Assembly (NCBI RefSeq): GCF_024347395.1
Contig: NZ_AP025473.1
Span: forward strand, 248,001 to 312,000
Length of the DNA: 64,000 bases
Reading direction: 5' to 3'
Source of the DNA: Vibrio cortegadensis
GTDB taxonomy: Bacteria; Pseudomonadota; Gammaproteobacteria; Enterobacterales; Vibrionaceae
Part shown: positions 37,462 to 46,007 of the stretch, one piece after another
Position numbering within the stretch: position 1 is the stretch's first letter
Layout: every line of letters starts with the position of its first letter
The notes under the pieces: generated by a model
What the model was told of the DNA's origin: nothing
What the model saw: only the letters and a program-made list of their open reading frames with translations
Database searches by the model: none
Translations under genes and position numbers: made by a program

Positions 37462-39822
37462 TTACTTACGCAGTGCATTGAGTTTGGCTTGTGCGATACC
37501 AAAGATTGTATTGATCGGATAGCTACCCTCTTCGCTTGCGATACCTGCTTCTTTACCAGTGAAGATCTCAATCGCTTCCGTCACATGCTCAATTGCCCAA
37601 ATATGGAACTCCCCCTTCTCAACCGCTTTTACAATGTCAGGTCGTAACATCAAGTTATGAATATTAGATTGAGGGATAATCACACCTTGCTCTGCTGAAC
37701 GCCCTTTGATCACACAAACGTCAAAGAAGCCTTCAATTTTTTCATTTACGCCACCAATGGGCTGAGACTCACCAAATTGATTCATTGAACCCGTGATCGC
37801 AATATCCTGTCGATTTGGCTGCTTTGAAAAGGCGGACACTACCGCGCAAAATTCAGCCATGCTGGCACTGTCACCATCGACTCCACCGTAAGACTGCTCA
37901 AACGTAATATTGGTAGTCAGTGGTATTCGTGCCGTTTTACCAAATACTGATGAAAGATACGCAGACAAAATCATCACACCTTTAGAGTGGATACTTCCTC
38001 CAAGATCAACGTTTCGCTCAATATCGATCACTTCACCCTCACCATAGGCAGTAGTTGCGGTAATTCGGTTAGGCGCGCCAAACATATGATCACTGGTACT
38101 TAGCACCGACAATGCATTCACCTGCCCTATCGCCTCGCCGGAGGTGCGTATAAGCGTTGTGCCATTGACAAATGTCTCCATCACGCTGTCTTGCAACCTA
38201 CCGACTCGCAACTGCTGATTATCCAGCGCTTGTTCTACATGACTAGAGCGGATCAGATTCGATTTAGCGGTTTTAGCCACATAATTAGACTCACGCAATA
38301 GATTGGCAATGTGAGCAGAATGAAGTGATAACTTGCTTTGATCACCCGCTTGGCGAGAGCTGTGTTCAATGATCCTTGCGATAGCTTTACGATCACAATG
38401 CAGCATATTGTTGTCATGAACGATACTCGAAATGAATCGCGCATAGTGAAGTTCAGAATCCGGTGTACGCTTCATTTCATCTTCAAAATCAGCCGTCACT
38501 CGGAATAGCTCACCAAATTCTGCGTCATAATGTTGAAGTAATTGATAAGTGCGGTAATCACCAAACAGAATAATTTTCACATCAAGCGGAATAGGCTGAG
38601 GATCCAATGAGACCGCTCCAGTCAGCGTGACCTCTTTCTCTAATGAGGTAAAGCTTAGCTGTCTTGAACGTAGCGCGCGTTTCAGCCCATCCCATACATA
38701 TGGTTGCTCAAGTACTTTGACCGCATCCATCAATAGAACGCCACCATTTGCTTTATGCAGGCTCCCCGCACGAATCAATGAGAAGTCGGTAAATACCGTC
38801 CCTTTAAACGTCGCGGTCTCAACATAACCAAACAGAGAATGATAATTTGGGTTCTCTTCGACCACGATAGGATACTTGCCTTCGGCCTGACTCACGAGAA
38901 CATTCACCTTGTAGCGTCGAGGCAATTTCTTATCCAAAGAAGCGGTGGCAATTTCAGCTTGCTCATTCCCCTCTTCAAGGAAAATATCGGCATTTTCAAC
39001 AATGTCTTTTTGCAGTTCAGTGAGGTGTTTTTTTATCTCTGGATACTGACTGTAATCGGCTTTTAGCTGCTTAATAAAATGGGTAATCACATCGAGCGTT
39101 ACATCGTCATTCAGCTTTTGAATTTTTTCAGAGAAAGTCTCTTCAAGCTCCGTTAAATCACGAGACATATTGCGTAAGCTGACTTCAAGGAAATCAATGG
39201 TCTTATCAAATTCACTTTGCTGCTTAGGCGATAACTCATCGAAGCTCTCTTCAGTATGTAACTCCTCACCATTCATGGCGACAAACTGGTAGTCCCCTTG
39301 GTTCGTCAGAGTTAAACTCACACCTTTGCTTTTGGCTTCATTGCTGATCCCTTCAAGAGCAACTTGTTGTTTTTTATCAAGTTGTGTTTTCAGTTTATCC
39401 GCACGACTGAAGTACATTTCATTATCAAAAGCCAAAGGCATCGCCTTGACCAATTTGGTCATCAACTTTTCAATATCTTGTTTAAGCTTTTTCCCTACGC
39501 CTTGTGGAAGCTTCAATACTTTCGGCGTACGCACATCATCAAAATTAGTGACATAACACCAGTCAAACAGCTGCTCTGTTTCATGTGGATGACGATTCAA
39601 GTAACGCAAAATCATGGTGCGTTTACCGAGGCCATTTTGCCCAATTGCGTAAATATTATAGCCTTTCTCTTTGATCGACATCGCGAATTCAACCGCTTTT
39701 TGGGCGCGTTCTTGTCCTACGATTTCATCAATGGGGGCCAGTTCTTTGGTCGATTTACACGGTAGCATTTCAAGATCTGCTACTTGATATAACTGCTCTG
39801 AAGATAATTGTTTAATCGCCAT
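37462..39822 (-). CDS. Lon-like AAA+ protease (LonB/YcbZ type)
   Basis: The 786-residue protein has an N-terminal AAA region and a C-terminal Lon (S16) protease domain. The catalytic pair is present: Ser652 in GDSASM and Lys695 in NEKIEGF, 43 residues apart as in E. coli Lon. The Walker A loop reads GQNGLGKRT, with Arg where Ser or Thr is usual. Such proteins lack the long N-domain of Lon. A GGAGG ribosome site precedes the ATG. Substrates are unknown; a housekeeping quality-control role is the default. Confidence 0.9.
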   Translation of the reverse strand: MAIKQLSSEQLYQVADLEMLPCKSTKELAPIDEIVGQERAQKAVEFAMSIKEKGYNIYAIGQNGLGKRTMILRYLNRHPHETEQLFDWCYVTNFDDVRTPKVLKLPQGVGKKLKQDIEKLMTKLVKAMPLAFDNEMYFSRADKLKTQLDKKQQVALEGISNEAKSKGVSLTLTNQGDYQFVAMNGEELHTEESFDELSPKQQSEFDKTIDFLEVSLRNMSRDLTELEETFSEKIQKLNDDVTLDVITHFIKQLKADYSQYPEIKKHLTELQKDIVENADIFLEEGNEQAEIATASLDKKLPRRYKVNVLVSQAEGKYPIVVEENPNYHSLFGYVETATFKGTVFTDFSLIRAGSLHKANGGVLLMDAVKVLEQPYVWDGLKRALRSRQLSFTSLEKEVTLTGAVSLDPQPIPLDVKIILFGDYRTYQLLQHYDAEFGELFRVTADFEDEMKRTPDSELHYARFISSIVHDNNMLHCDRKAIARIIEHSSRQAGDQSKLSLHSAHIANLLRESNYVAKTAKSNLIRSSHVEQALDNQQLRVGRLQDSVMETFVNGTTLIRTSGEAIGQVNALSVLSTSDHMFGAPNRITATTAYGEGEVIDIERNVDLGGSIHSKGVMILSAYLSSVFGKTARIPLTTNITFEQSYGGVDGDSASMAEFCAVVSAFSKQPNRQDIAITGSMNQFGESQPIGGVNEKIEGFFDVCVIKGRSAEQGVIIPQSNIHNLMLRPDIVKAVEKGEFHIWAIEHVTEAIEIFTGKEAGIASEEGSYPINTIFGIAQAKLNALRK

Positions 39823-39951
39823 TACCGCCTCCTACATCCTGTAAAAATACTTCATATAAGTTCAGTGTAGATGCAATTCATAAGTATTTTAGTGACTTAG
39901 GCAACATTCGCGTTTAACTGAACATTAATTAGACAATTCACTTTCAATAAA

Positions 39952-39970
39952 TGTAATGATAAGCATTTGC
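39952..39970 (+). promoter_or_regulatory. Fur-box-like site
   Basis: The 19-mer matches the Fur consensus (GATAATGATAATCATTATC) at 14 of 19 positions, including an unbroken TAATGATAA. It lies about 57 bases upstream of the start at 40027, a typical place for iron repression. The following bases are also AT-rich with a second GCATT-type element. Confidence 0.7.
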
Positions 39971-40026
39971 AATTGAGATTAATTTGCATTCTAATAAGCG
40001 CAGAATGAACGATGGAGAGACTCAAT

Positions 40027-40521
40027 ATGGAATTGCAACAGTGCTGGACTCGCTACTTAAAAGCCGAGCAACTTATGGAACAGGGACACTGGCCCGAAGC
40101 CCATTATTTGTATGAAGATGTCCTACACCACCTGCCGACTCATATTCAAACTGCGGTGAATGATCACCATGTTAAACCTTGTCAATTTGCTTGTTTACTT
40201 TCAGGTTTAAAAGATGCCGCCGTGTCTCAATCCCAAATATATAATCAACTTGGGCGTCCTAATCAGGCCTTTACATCACTCAATCAATCCTACGCTCTGT
40301 TACAGTTTTTATCGATAGAGCCTTCGAGAATCATTGCTAGCGTCCACTCTGCCCTTTCTAAACATTGTGATGATCTACTCCATCATATGGCCGTGTTCTG
40401 CCATGCCCAACGAGATGCTCAATGGTTAGTGACGTTCGGCGAAATTGAACAGACACATCAACAATTTAATAAACTCAAAATTTACTCAGACCTACCACCC
40501 CGCTCATGCGTGATTAATTGA
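40027..40521 (+). CDS. Unknown protein, first gene of a Fur-linked operon
   Basis: I start at the ATG at 40027, eight bases after GGAGAGA (164 residues); an ATG at 40012 is in frame but lacks a site. The protein is helical, with a TPR-like N-terminus (AEQLMEQGHWPEAHYLYEDV) and several His and Cys residues (HHVKPCQFACLL, HCDDLLHHMAVFCH) that could bind metal. No family was recognised. It ends twelve bases before a double ABC ATPase gene and shares its Fur-box promoter, so the two probably work together. Confidence 0.75.
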   Translation: MELQQCWTRYLKAEQLMEQGHWPEAHYLYEDVLHHLPTHIQTAVNDHHVKPCQFACLLSGLKDAAVSQSQIYNQLGRPNQAFTSLNQSYALLQFLSIEPSRIIASVHSALSKHCDDLLHHMAVFCHAQRDAQWLVTFGEIEQTHQQFNKLKIYSDLPPRSCVIN

Positions 40522-40533
40522 TAAGGATATTCA

Positions 40534-42162
40534 ATGCTGTCTCATGCTCTCTTAGAAGTTCGTAATCTCTCCGTAAGTTTTACGACTAATGGTGGTGTAG
40601 TTAACGCTGTAAATCAGGTCAGCTTCGACCTCAATAAGAATGAAACACTCGCGATCGTCGGGGAGTCAGGATCGGGGAAATCGGTGACCAGCAGTGCGCT
40701 TATGCGTTTATTGCCAGGTAATGCCATTGTCGATCCTGAATCGAGCCTTATGTTTGAAGGCGAGTCATTACTTTCAAAGAATGACAAACAGATGCAAAAG
40801 ATACGCGGAAATCGAATTGGGATGATTTTTCAAGAACCCATGACATCACTGAATCCGTATATGCGCGTTGGTATTCAGGTTGCAGAGGCGATCATGTGTC
40901 ATCGTTCAATCAATAAACGTCAAGCAAAGATCAAGGTCTTAGAACTGTTTGAACTCGTACACCTCCCTAGGCCCGAGCAGGCTTACAGTAAGTATCCACA
41001 CGAATTTTCTGGCGGGCAGCTTCAACGAATCATGATTGCGATGGCCTTAATCAACGAGCCTGATTTACTCATTGCAGATGAACCGACAACGGCACTTGAT
41101 GTAACGGTGCAAGCTGAGGTTCTTAATTTAATCAAAGAGATTCAGCAGAAAATGGGAATGGCGATTTTGTTCATTACCCATGACTTAGGCGTCGTTAAAC
41201 ACTTTGCCGATCGAGTGATCGTGATGTGTAAAGGGGATGTGGTTGAAGAAGGACACACTCAAACTCTCTTCCAAAACCCCACCCATGAATATACGGAGAT
41301 GTTAATCAACTCGATCCCAAAAGGAAATAAATCTCCAGTAGAAACAGGGGCTCCAATGTTGCTTTCTGCTGAAAATATTCGAGTTAAATTTCTCATAAAA
41401 CCTCATTTCATCGAAAGTAGAAATCAATATTTTGAAGCGGTTAAAGGCATCTCGTTAAATTTGAAGCAAGGCGAAACTTTAGGCATTGTTGGCGAATCGG
41501 GTTCAGGTAAATCAACACTAGGACGAGCTCTCATTGGCTTACTCCCCTCTTCAGGAAAGATTCAATTCAAGGGTCAAGATGTCAGTTTATTAACAGACAA
41601 AGAGCGTTTTTCTCTGAAAAAAGATATTCAAATGGTTTTCCAAGATCCATATGGTTCACTGTCTCCACGTATGACTGTAGGGGAAATCATCACTGAAGGT
41701 TTAATGGTTCACCAGCCACACCTGTCAAAATCGGATCGTCTATTAAGAGCATGCAAAGCCCTAGAGGAAGTTCGCCTCGAAACGAGTGCCATCAATCGTT
41801 ATCCACATGAGTTTTCTGGGGGGCAGCGTCAACGAATCGCCATCGCACGCGCACTCATTCTAGAACCCTCTTTTATCTTGCTTGATGAACCAACATCAGC
41901 CTTGGATCGTTCCGTTCAACTTACCGTGATCGAGCTACTTAAAGAGATTCAATTGAAACACAATATTGGCTTCTTATTCATCAGCCATGATCTTAGTGTC
42001 GTAAAAGCACTGTCCGATCGTGTATTGGTGATGCAAAAAGGAGAGGTCATGGAGCAAGGAACAGCAGAAGATATTTTCAATACACCTCAGCATGACTACA
42101 CCAAACGTTTAATTGATGCGTCATTTGATCTGGATGAAAGCACGAATGAGGATGCTGCGTAA
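40534..42162 (+). CDS. Double ABC ATPase, peptide/nickel importer type, without permease
   Basis: The 542-residue protein has two ATPase domains of the OppD/OppF type joined as in YejF: Walker A GESGSGKS in both, signatures FSGGQLQRI and FSGGQRQRI, Walker B LLIADEPTTALD and FILLDEPTSALD, and the C-terminal peptide-importer extension after each. Such proteins drive import of oligopeptides, nickel or metal-peptide complexes. No permease or binding-protein gene is adjacent, which is unusual. The Fur-box operon promoter suggests iron or siderophore-peptide uptake. Confidence 0.93.
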   Translation: MLSHALLEVRNLSVSFTTNGGVVNAVNQVSFDLNKNETLAIVGESGSGKSVTSSALMRLLPGNAIVDPESSLMFEGESLLSKNDKQMQKIRGNRIGMIFQEPMTSLNPYMRVGIQVAEAIMCHRSINKRQAKIKVLELFELVHLPRPEQAYSKYPHEFSGGQLQRIMIAMALINEPDLLIADEPTTALDVTVQAEVLNLIKEIQQKMGMAILFITHDLGVVKHFADRVIVMCKGDVVEEGHTQTLFQNPTHEYTEMLINSIPKGNKSPVETGAPMLLSAENIRVKFLIKPHFIESRNQYFEAVKGISLNLKQGETLGIVGESGSGKSTLGRALIGLLPSSGKIQFKGQDVSLLTDKERFSLKKDIQMVFQDPYGSLSPRMTVGEIITEGLMVHQPHLSKSDRLLRACKALEEVRLETSAINRYPHEFSGGQRQRIAIARALILEPSFILLDEPTSALDRSVQLTVIELLKEIQLKHNIGFLFISHDLSVVKALSDRVLVMQKGEVMEQGTAEDIFNTPQHDYTKRLIDASFDLDESTNEDAA

Positions 42163-42234
42163 TCTAAATTTCTTGAATCTCGATCTTACCGAATTCTCGC
42201 CACTATTCTGTTAACACTCGGTTTGGCCGCCGAC

Positions 42235-42267
42235 CAAACCACCGCATGGACGCGGTGGTTTTCTTTT
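42235..42267 (+). terminator. Terminator of the Fur-linked operon
   Basis: AACCACCGC (42237-42245) pairs perfectly with GCGGTGGTT (42252-42260), followed by TTCTTTT. A competing hairpin (GGTTTGG/CCAAACC) overlaps its left arm. Confidence 0.85.
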
Positions 42268-42280
42268 ACAAAAACTTAAC

Positions 42281-42769
42281 TCAAAACGTAAACACATACC
42301 CGTGAGCACCCGCTACCGCGCCAACTACCGCCACTAAACTCAACGTCAGCAGTACCTTATGCATTAAATGCAGCATGGAAAATGATTTGTCGCTGTCAGT
42401 TTCTGCTTGTTTATGAAACCACTTATGCAGCACTAAAGGCTCCAATACAAACAACACCAGAGTGAAAATAGCCCAGACAAACGTCATAAGATGCATCCAC
42501 CAAAATTGAAGGTGCAAATATCGGTCCCACGCATTCATCACTTCGAGCATGTAGTAACCCGATAGCCCAGTTAACAATGTGGTTATCTTAGCTTGAAAGC
42601 TAAACTTGCCTTCCAACTGTTCAAACAAGGCAAGTCGACTCTCTTTCTCTGGCATCTTTCTAAGGGCAGGGATTAAAACGGTAGTAACAAATGCTACGCC
42701 TCCAATCCAAAGCACAACCGCAAACACATGCAGCGCCCGAGCAATGACAAAGCGATCAAATTCATTCAT
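42281..42769 (-). CDS. Four-helix membrane protein with conserved histidines
   Basis: The 162-residue protein has four membrane helices. Histidines lie in or near the membrane (RALHVFAVVLWIGG, WWMHLMTF, LHLMHKVLL, AGAHGY), a pattern seen in heme-binding CopD-like and cytochrome-type families. The start has a weak ribosome site, and Fur-like sites lie 95-135 bases upstream. A role in heme or iron handling is inferred only from these features. It is convergent with the orphan ABC ATPase operon. Confidence 0.8.
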   Translation of the reverse strand: MNEFDRFVIARALHVFAVVLWIGGVAFVTTVLIPALRKMPEKESRLALFEQLEGKFSFQAKITTLLTGLSGYYMLEVMNAWDRYLHLQFWWMHLMTFVWAIFTLVLFVLEPLVLHKWFHKQAETDSDKSFSMLHLMHKVLLTLSLVAVVGAVAGAHGYVFTF

Positions 42770-42861
42770 TTCCTGTTCCTATATTATTACGTCAGTGAGG
42801 ATATCAGAGCACCTTCGGCTCTCGACAAATCCCTATACCCTCACAACACACAAGGGTAAAT

Positions 42862-42902
42862 GAGTATAATTATCATCTAAATGCAAAATGATAACTATCA
42901 AC
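42862..42902 (-). promoter_or_regulatory. Two adjacent Fur-box-like sites
   Basis: One site (42884-42902) matches the Fur consensus at about 13 of 19 positions around AATGATAA; the other, on the opposite strand at about 42862-42880, matches at about 12 around ATGATAAT. They lie upstream of the minus-strand membrane protein gene and after the end of the LysR gene. Confidence 0.55.
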
Positions 42903-42935
42903 AAGATCAATAAACAATAAGAAACCACCTAATTT

Positions 42936-43835
42936 CTAGAAATAGTGCGAAATGGTGAGGTATCGTGTCCGTATATGCTCAATCAGTAGCTTTACCTTAT
43001 TAGGCGGTTGTCGCGTAAAAGGGTATACCGCGTAAATCCCAAGTTTTTTACCGACAAGATCAGGAAAAATATCCACCAGCTGACCGTTACGAATGTCGTG
43101 ATACACCAAGCATCGAGGTACGTACGCCACGCCATGGCCACCAAGTGCCGCTTTTCTTAGCGCAGTCGCATTATCGGTCGAAAAGCTTCCTGATACATGC
43201 ACAATGTAATTGCCCTTTTTCCCTTTAAACTCCCACTCTGACGCTCCCGTGGTTTGATAAGCATATTGAAGGCAATTATGTTCCACCAAATCTTCTGGCT
43301 TTAATGGTTTTCGGTTCTTCGCAATATAAGAAGGTGAAGCACACACCACCCATTGAGAATCAATGATATGCCTTGCTTTTAAACTTGAGTCTTCCAAGTA
43401 ACCTGTTCGAATCACTAAATCGAAGCCACCATCAATAAGATCGACAAATTTATTATCTAACGACATATCTACACTCAAACCTGGGTGCATATTGCAGAAT
43501 TCAGCTACCGCATCCGCCAAGATCAAATCTCCCGAAATACTTGGGACAGACATTTTAATATGCCCTGTCACATTCTCCCCAAAGCCTGAAACTGCTTCCA
43601 TAGCCTCACCAGCGGCGAGCTTCACAGTTTTCGCACCATGCGCCAGCGCTTTACCCGCTTCGGTAAGCGTTAATTTACGCGTTGTTCGGTATAATAATTG
43701 AACCCCTAAATCTTCTTCAAGCCGCGCAATTCTTTTGCTAACTACTGAATTTGTAAGGTTATTCTGCTCTGCCACCCTACTAAAAGTGCCCATCTCTACC
43801 ACTTGGGAGAAAAGGATTAAGTCATCTGCTCTCAT
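42936..43835 (-). CDS. LysR family regulator of the lactate genes
   Basis: The 299-residue protein has an N-terminal winged helix (TFSRVAEQNNLTNSVVSKRIARLEEDLG) and a LysR effector domain. It is divergent from lldP, the classic layout for a LysR regulator of its neighbour. An inverted repeat and a pair of direct repeats lie in the shared region. Lactate or pyruvate sensing is inferred. Confidence 0.9.
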   Translation of the reverse strand: MRADDLILFSQVVEMGTFSRVAEQNNLTNSVVSKRIARLEEDLGVQLLYRTTRKLTLTEAGKALAHGAKTVKLAAGEAMEAVSGFGENVTGHIKMSVPSISGDLILADAVAEFCNMHPGLSVDMSLDNKFVDLIDGGFDLVIRTGYLEDSSLKARHIIDSQWVVCASPSYIAKNRKPLKPEDLVEHNCLQYAYQTTGASEWEFKGKKGNYIVHVSGSFSTDNATALRKAALGGHGVAYVPRCLVYHDIRNGQLVDIFPDLVGKKLGIYAVYPFTRQPPNKVKLLIEHIRTRYLTISHYF

Positions 43836-43934
43836 TCTATTACATCACTTTTGGAATCAATCTTTTTCATTATTTCCCTATATCAATAAAAAATAAAGGG
43901 GTAATGTCACCTGAAATTAACAACCCAGTCACAT

Positions 43935-43964
43935 TTGTTAAATTAAGTGTGAATAATTCAACAA
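43935..43964. promoter_or_regulatory. Inverted repeat between LysR and lldP genes
   Basis: TTGTTAAATTA (43935-43945) and TAATTCAACAA (43954-43964) are inverted with 10 of 11 positions matching, eight bases apart. It lies midway between the divergent starts and is the best operator candidate for the LysR protein. Confidence 0.6.
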
Positions 43965-43975
43965 TAGACATTTTG

Positions 43976-44016
43976 CCCATAACGACAAAAATTAGATCTA
44001 CCCATAACGATAAAAA
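43976..44016 (+). repeat. Direct repeat (25-bp period) upstream of lldP
   Basis: CCCATAACGACAAAAA (43976-43991) recurs as CCCATAACGATAAAAA (44001-44016), differing at one base. The pair sits 40-80 bases before the lldP start and may be a second regulator site spaced about two to three helix turns. Confidence 0.8.
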
Positions 44017-44057
44017 CAATAATAGTCCGATAGGAAATGTTGTACGAGGAAGTACCC

Positions 44058-45749
44058 ATGAGTGAAACAATATTAGCACTACTCGCCTTTTCGCCAATTG
44101 TCATTGCGGCAATTTTACTTGTTGGTCTTAATTGGCCAGCCAAAAAAGCCATGCCCGTCGCCTTTGGTTTGACGGTTATCATTGCCCTCGTCTTTTGGGA
44201 CATGTCCGTTAACCGTGTGTTAGCGTCTGTCTTTCAAGGTTTAGGTATCACCGTATCAGTACTCTGGATTGTGTTTGGCGCTATCTTTTTATTAAACACT
44301 TTAAAACACACCGGAGCCATCACCACCATCCGTAACGGTTTTACTGATGTCTCAACCGACCGACGTGTTCAAGCCATCATCATTGCTTGGTGTTTTGGTT
44401 CGTTCATCGAAGGAGCTTCTGGTTTTGGAACCCCTGCGGCTATCGCAGCACCTTTACTTGTCGCGATTGGTTTTCCAGCTCTTGCAGCGGTATTGATGGG
44501 CATGATGATCCAATCCACCCCAGTTTCATTTGGGGCGGTAGGAACACCAATCATTGTTGGGGTAAACCGTGGGTTAGACACTCATGGAATTGGGGAAGTG
44601 CTGGTTGCAAATGGCTCAACTTGGGACATTTATCTGCAACAAATCACCTCTAATGTCGCGATGATTCACGCAACCGTCGGGACATTAATGCCAGTACTCA
44701 TGGCAATGATGCTGACACGATTCTTTGGTAAAAACAGAAGCTGGACGGAAGGATTAGACATTCTACCGTTTGCTCTTTTCGCTGGTCTTGCCTTTACGAT
44801 TCCATATGCGTTAACGGGCGTTTTTCTTGGGCCAGAGTTCCCTTCTCTAATCGGTGGATTGATCGGCCTTGCGATCGTCGTTACTGCAGCTAAAAAAGGC
44901 TTCTTAGTACCTAAATCAAAGTGGGATTTTGAAAGCGAAGACAAATGGCCAGCAGAATGGTTAGGATCACTTAAAATCGACCTTAATGATGACAAAACAA
45001 AGCCAATGAACATTGCTGTCGCATGGGCACCTTATGTTCTTCTAGCCGTCACGTTAGTCGCGAGCCGAGTCAGCCCTGAGTTCAAAGGATTACTAAAAAG
45101 TGTCAGTTTATCCTTTAGCAATATTCTTGGTGAAACAGGGATCAGTGCAGCCATTCAGCCGCTCTATCTACCCGGTGGAATCCTCGTCTTTGTCGCTCTT
45201 GTCGCGGTGATATTCCAAGCTCGTAGTGCTGCGCCACTGGCTAAAGCATTTGGCGAGTCGAGTAAGACATTGATCGGTGCCGGCTTCGTTCTTGTGTTTA
45301 CCATTCCTATGGTGCGAATCTTCATTAACTCGGGTGTCAATGCCGCAGATTTAGCCAGTATGCCTGTCACAACCGCCAACTTTGCTTCAGGGCTAGTGGG
45401 CGAAGCGTTCCCAATGCTCAGTGCCACCATTGGTGCATTAGGTGCCTTTATCGCAGGCTCGAATACCGTCTCTAACATGATGTTCAGCCAATTCCAGTTC
45501 GAGGTAGCTCAAACCCTGTCTATCTCAAGTGCGGTGGTTGTTTCATTGCAAGCCGTAGGTGCCGCAGCAGGTAACATGATTGCAATTCACAATGTGGTAG
45601 CCGCATCGGCAACCGTTGGATTGCTTGGTCGCGAAGGTGCCACTTTACGCAAAACCATCATCCCAACCTTCTACTATTTAATCGCAACAGGGTTAATTGG
45701 TTTAGTGCTTATTTATGGCGTCCACTTAACCGATGCATTAATGAACTAA
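44058..45749 (+). CDS. lldP: L-lactate permease LldP
   Basis: The ATG at 44058 follows GAGGAAG and gives 563 residues. It has 12-14 membrane helices and the LctP-family phrases SFIEGASGFGTPAAI, QSTPVSFGAVGTP and AGSNTVSNMMFSQFQ. It imports lactate, and probably glycolate, with protons. It precedes the lactate dehydrogenase gene with a 258-base gap. In V. cholerae, as I recall, an lldD gene lies in this gap; here it is missing. Confidence 0.95.
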   Translation: MSETILALLAFSPIVIAAILLVGLNWPAKKAMPVAFGLTVIIALVFWDMSVNRVLASVFQGLGITVSVLWIVFGAIFLLNTLKHTGAITTIRNGFTDVSTDRRVQAIIIAWCFGSFIEGASGFGTPAAIAAPLLVAIGFPALAAVLMGMMIQSTPVSFGAVGTPIIVGVNRGLDTHGIGEVLVANGSTWDIYLQQITSNVAMIHATVGTLMPVLMAMMLTRFFGKNRSWTEGLDILPFALFAGLAFTIPYALTGVFLGPEFPSLIGGLIGLAIVVTAAKKGFLVPKSKWDFESEDKWPAEWLGSLKIDLNDDKTKPMNIAVAWAPYVLLAVTLVASRVSPEFKGLLKSVSLSFSNILGETGISAAIQPLYLPGGILVFVALVAVIFQARSAAPLAKAFGESSKTLIGAGFVLVFTIPMVRIFINSGVNAADLASMPVTTANFASGLVGEAFPMLSATIGALGAFIAGSNTVSNMMFSQFQFEVAQTLSISSAVVVSLQAVGAAAGNMIAIHNVVAASATVGLLGREGATLRKTIIPTFYYLIATGLIGLVLIYGVHLTDALMN

Positions 45750-45778
45750 TCGAGTAATTGACACATAAGCTGAGAAAA

Positions 45779-45867
45779 TGACATTAGGGCCTGTTTACCC
45801 CGACACTTGTTTTGTTTCTTGCTTTAACCAAGTGAAGAAACAAGGCAGACCTTAGGCCTTAATGTCA
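45779..45867. repeat. Imperfect inverted repeat, possible MITE or terminator
   Basis: TGACATTAGGGCCT (45779-45792) and AGGCCTTAATGTCA (45854-45867) match as inverted arms at 13 of 14 positions, enclosing 61 bases with weaker internal symmetry (TTGTTTCTT and AAGAAACAA). It lies 30 bases after the lldP stop, where lldD might be expected. It could be a small mobile-element remnant or a large hairpin that ends or processes the message. Confidence 0.6.
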
Positions 45868-46007
45868 CCCTTTTGGACTTAACGACACGCGATCATCGGG
45901 GCGACTTGCGGGGCTCACGGATTTAACTCACAGACCGTGTTATTACTAGAATATAAATAAACAACAATCAGTCTTTAAACTGAGAAACCAATACACAGGA
46001 ACTTAGC

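Noticed and set aside
42220..42240. Hairpin GGTTTGG/CCAAACC before the main terminator at 42237
   Set aside because: It overlaps the left arm of the stronger GC-rich terminator and has no T-run of its own; kept only as a competing fold.
43946..43964. Possible CRP site (TGTGA-N6-CAACA) before lldP
   Set aside because: The second half matches the TCACA consensus at only three of five positions and lies inside the LysR-type inverted repeat.
44666..45478. Two minus-strand frames of over 100 codons antisense to lldP
   Set aside because: They mirror the membrane-protein codon pattern of lldP and show no domain or start signal.
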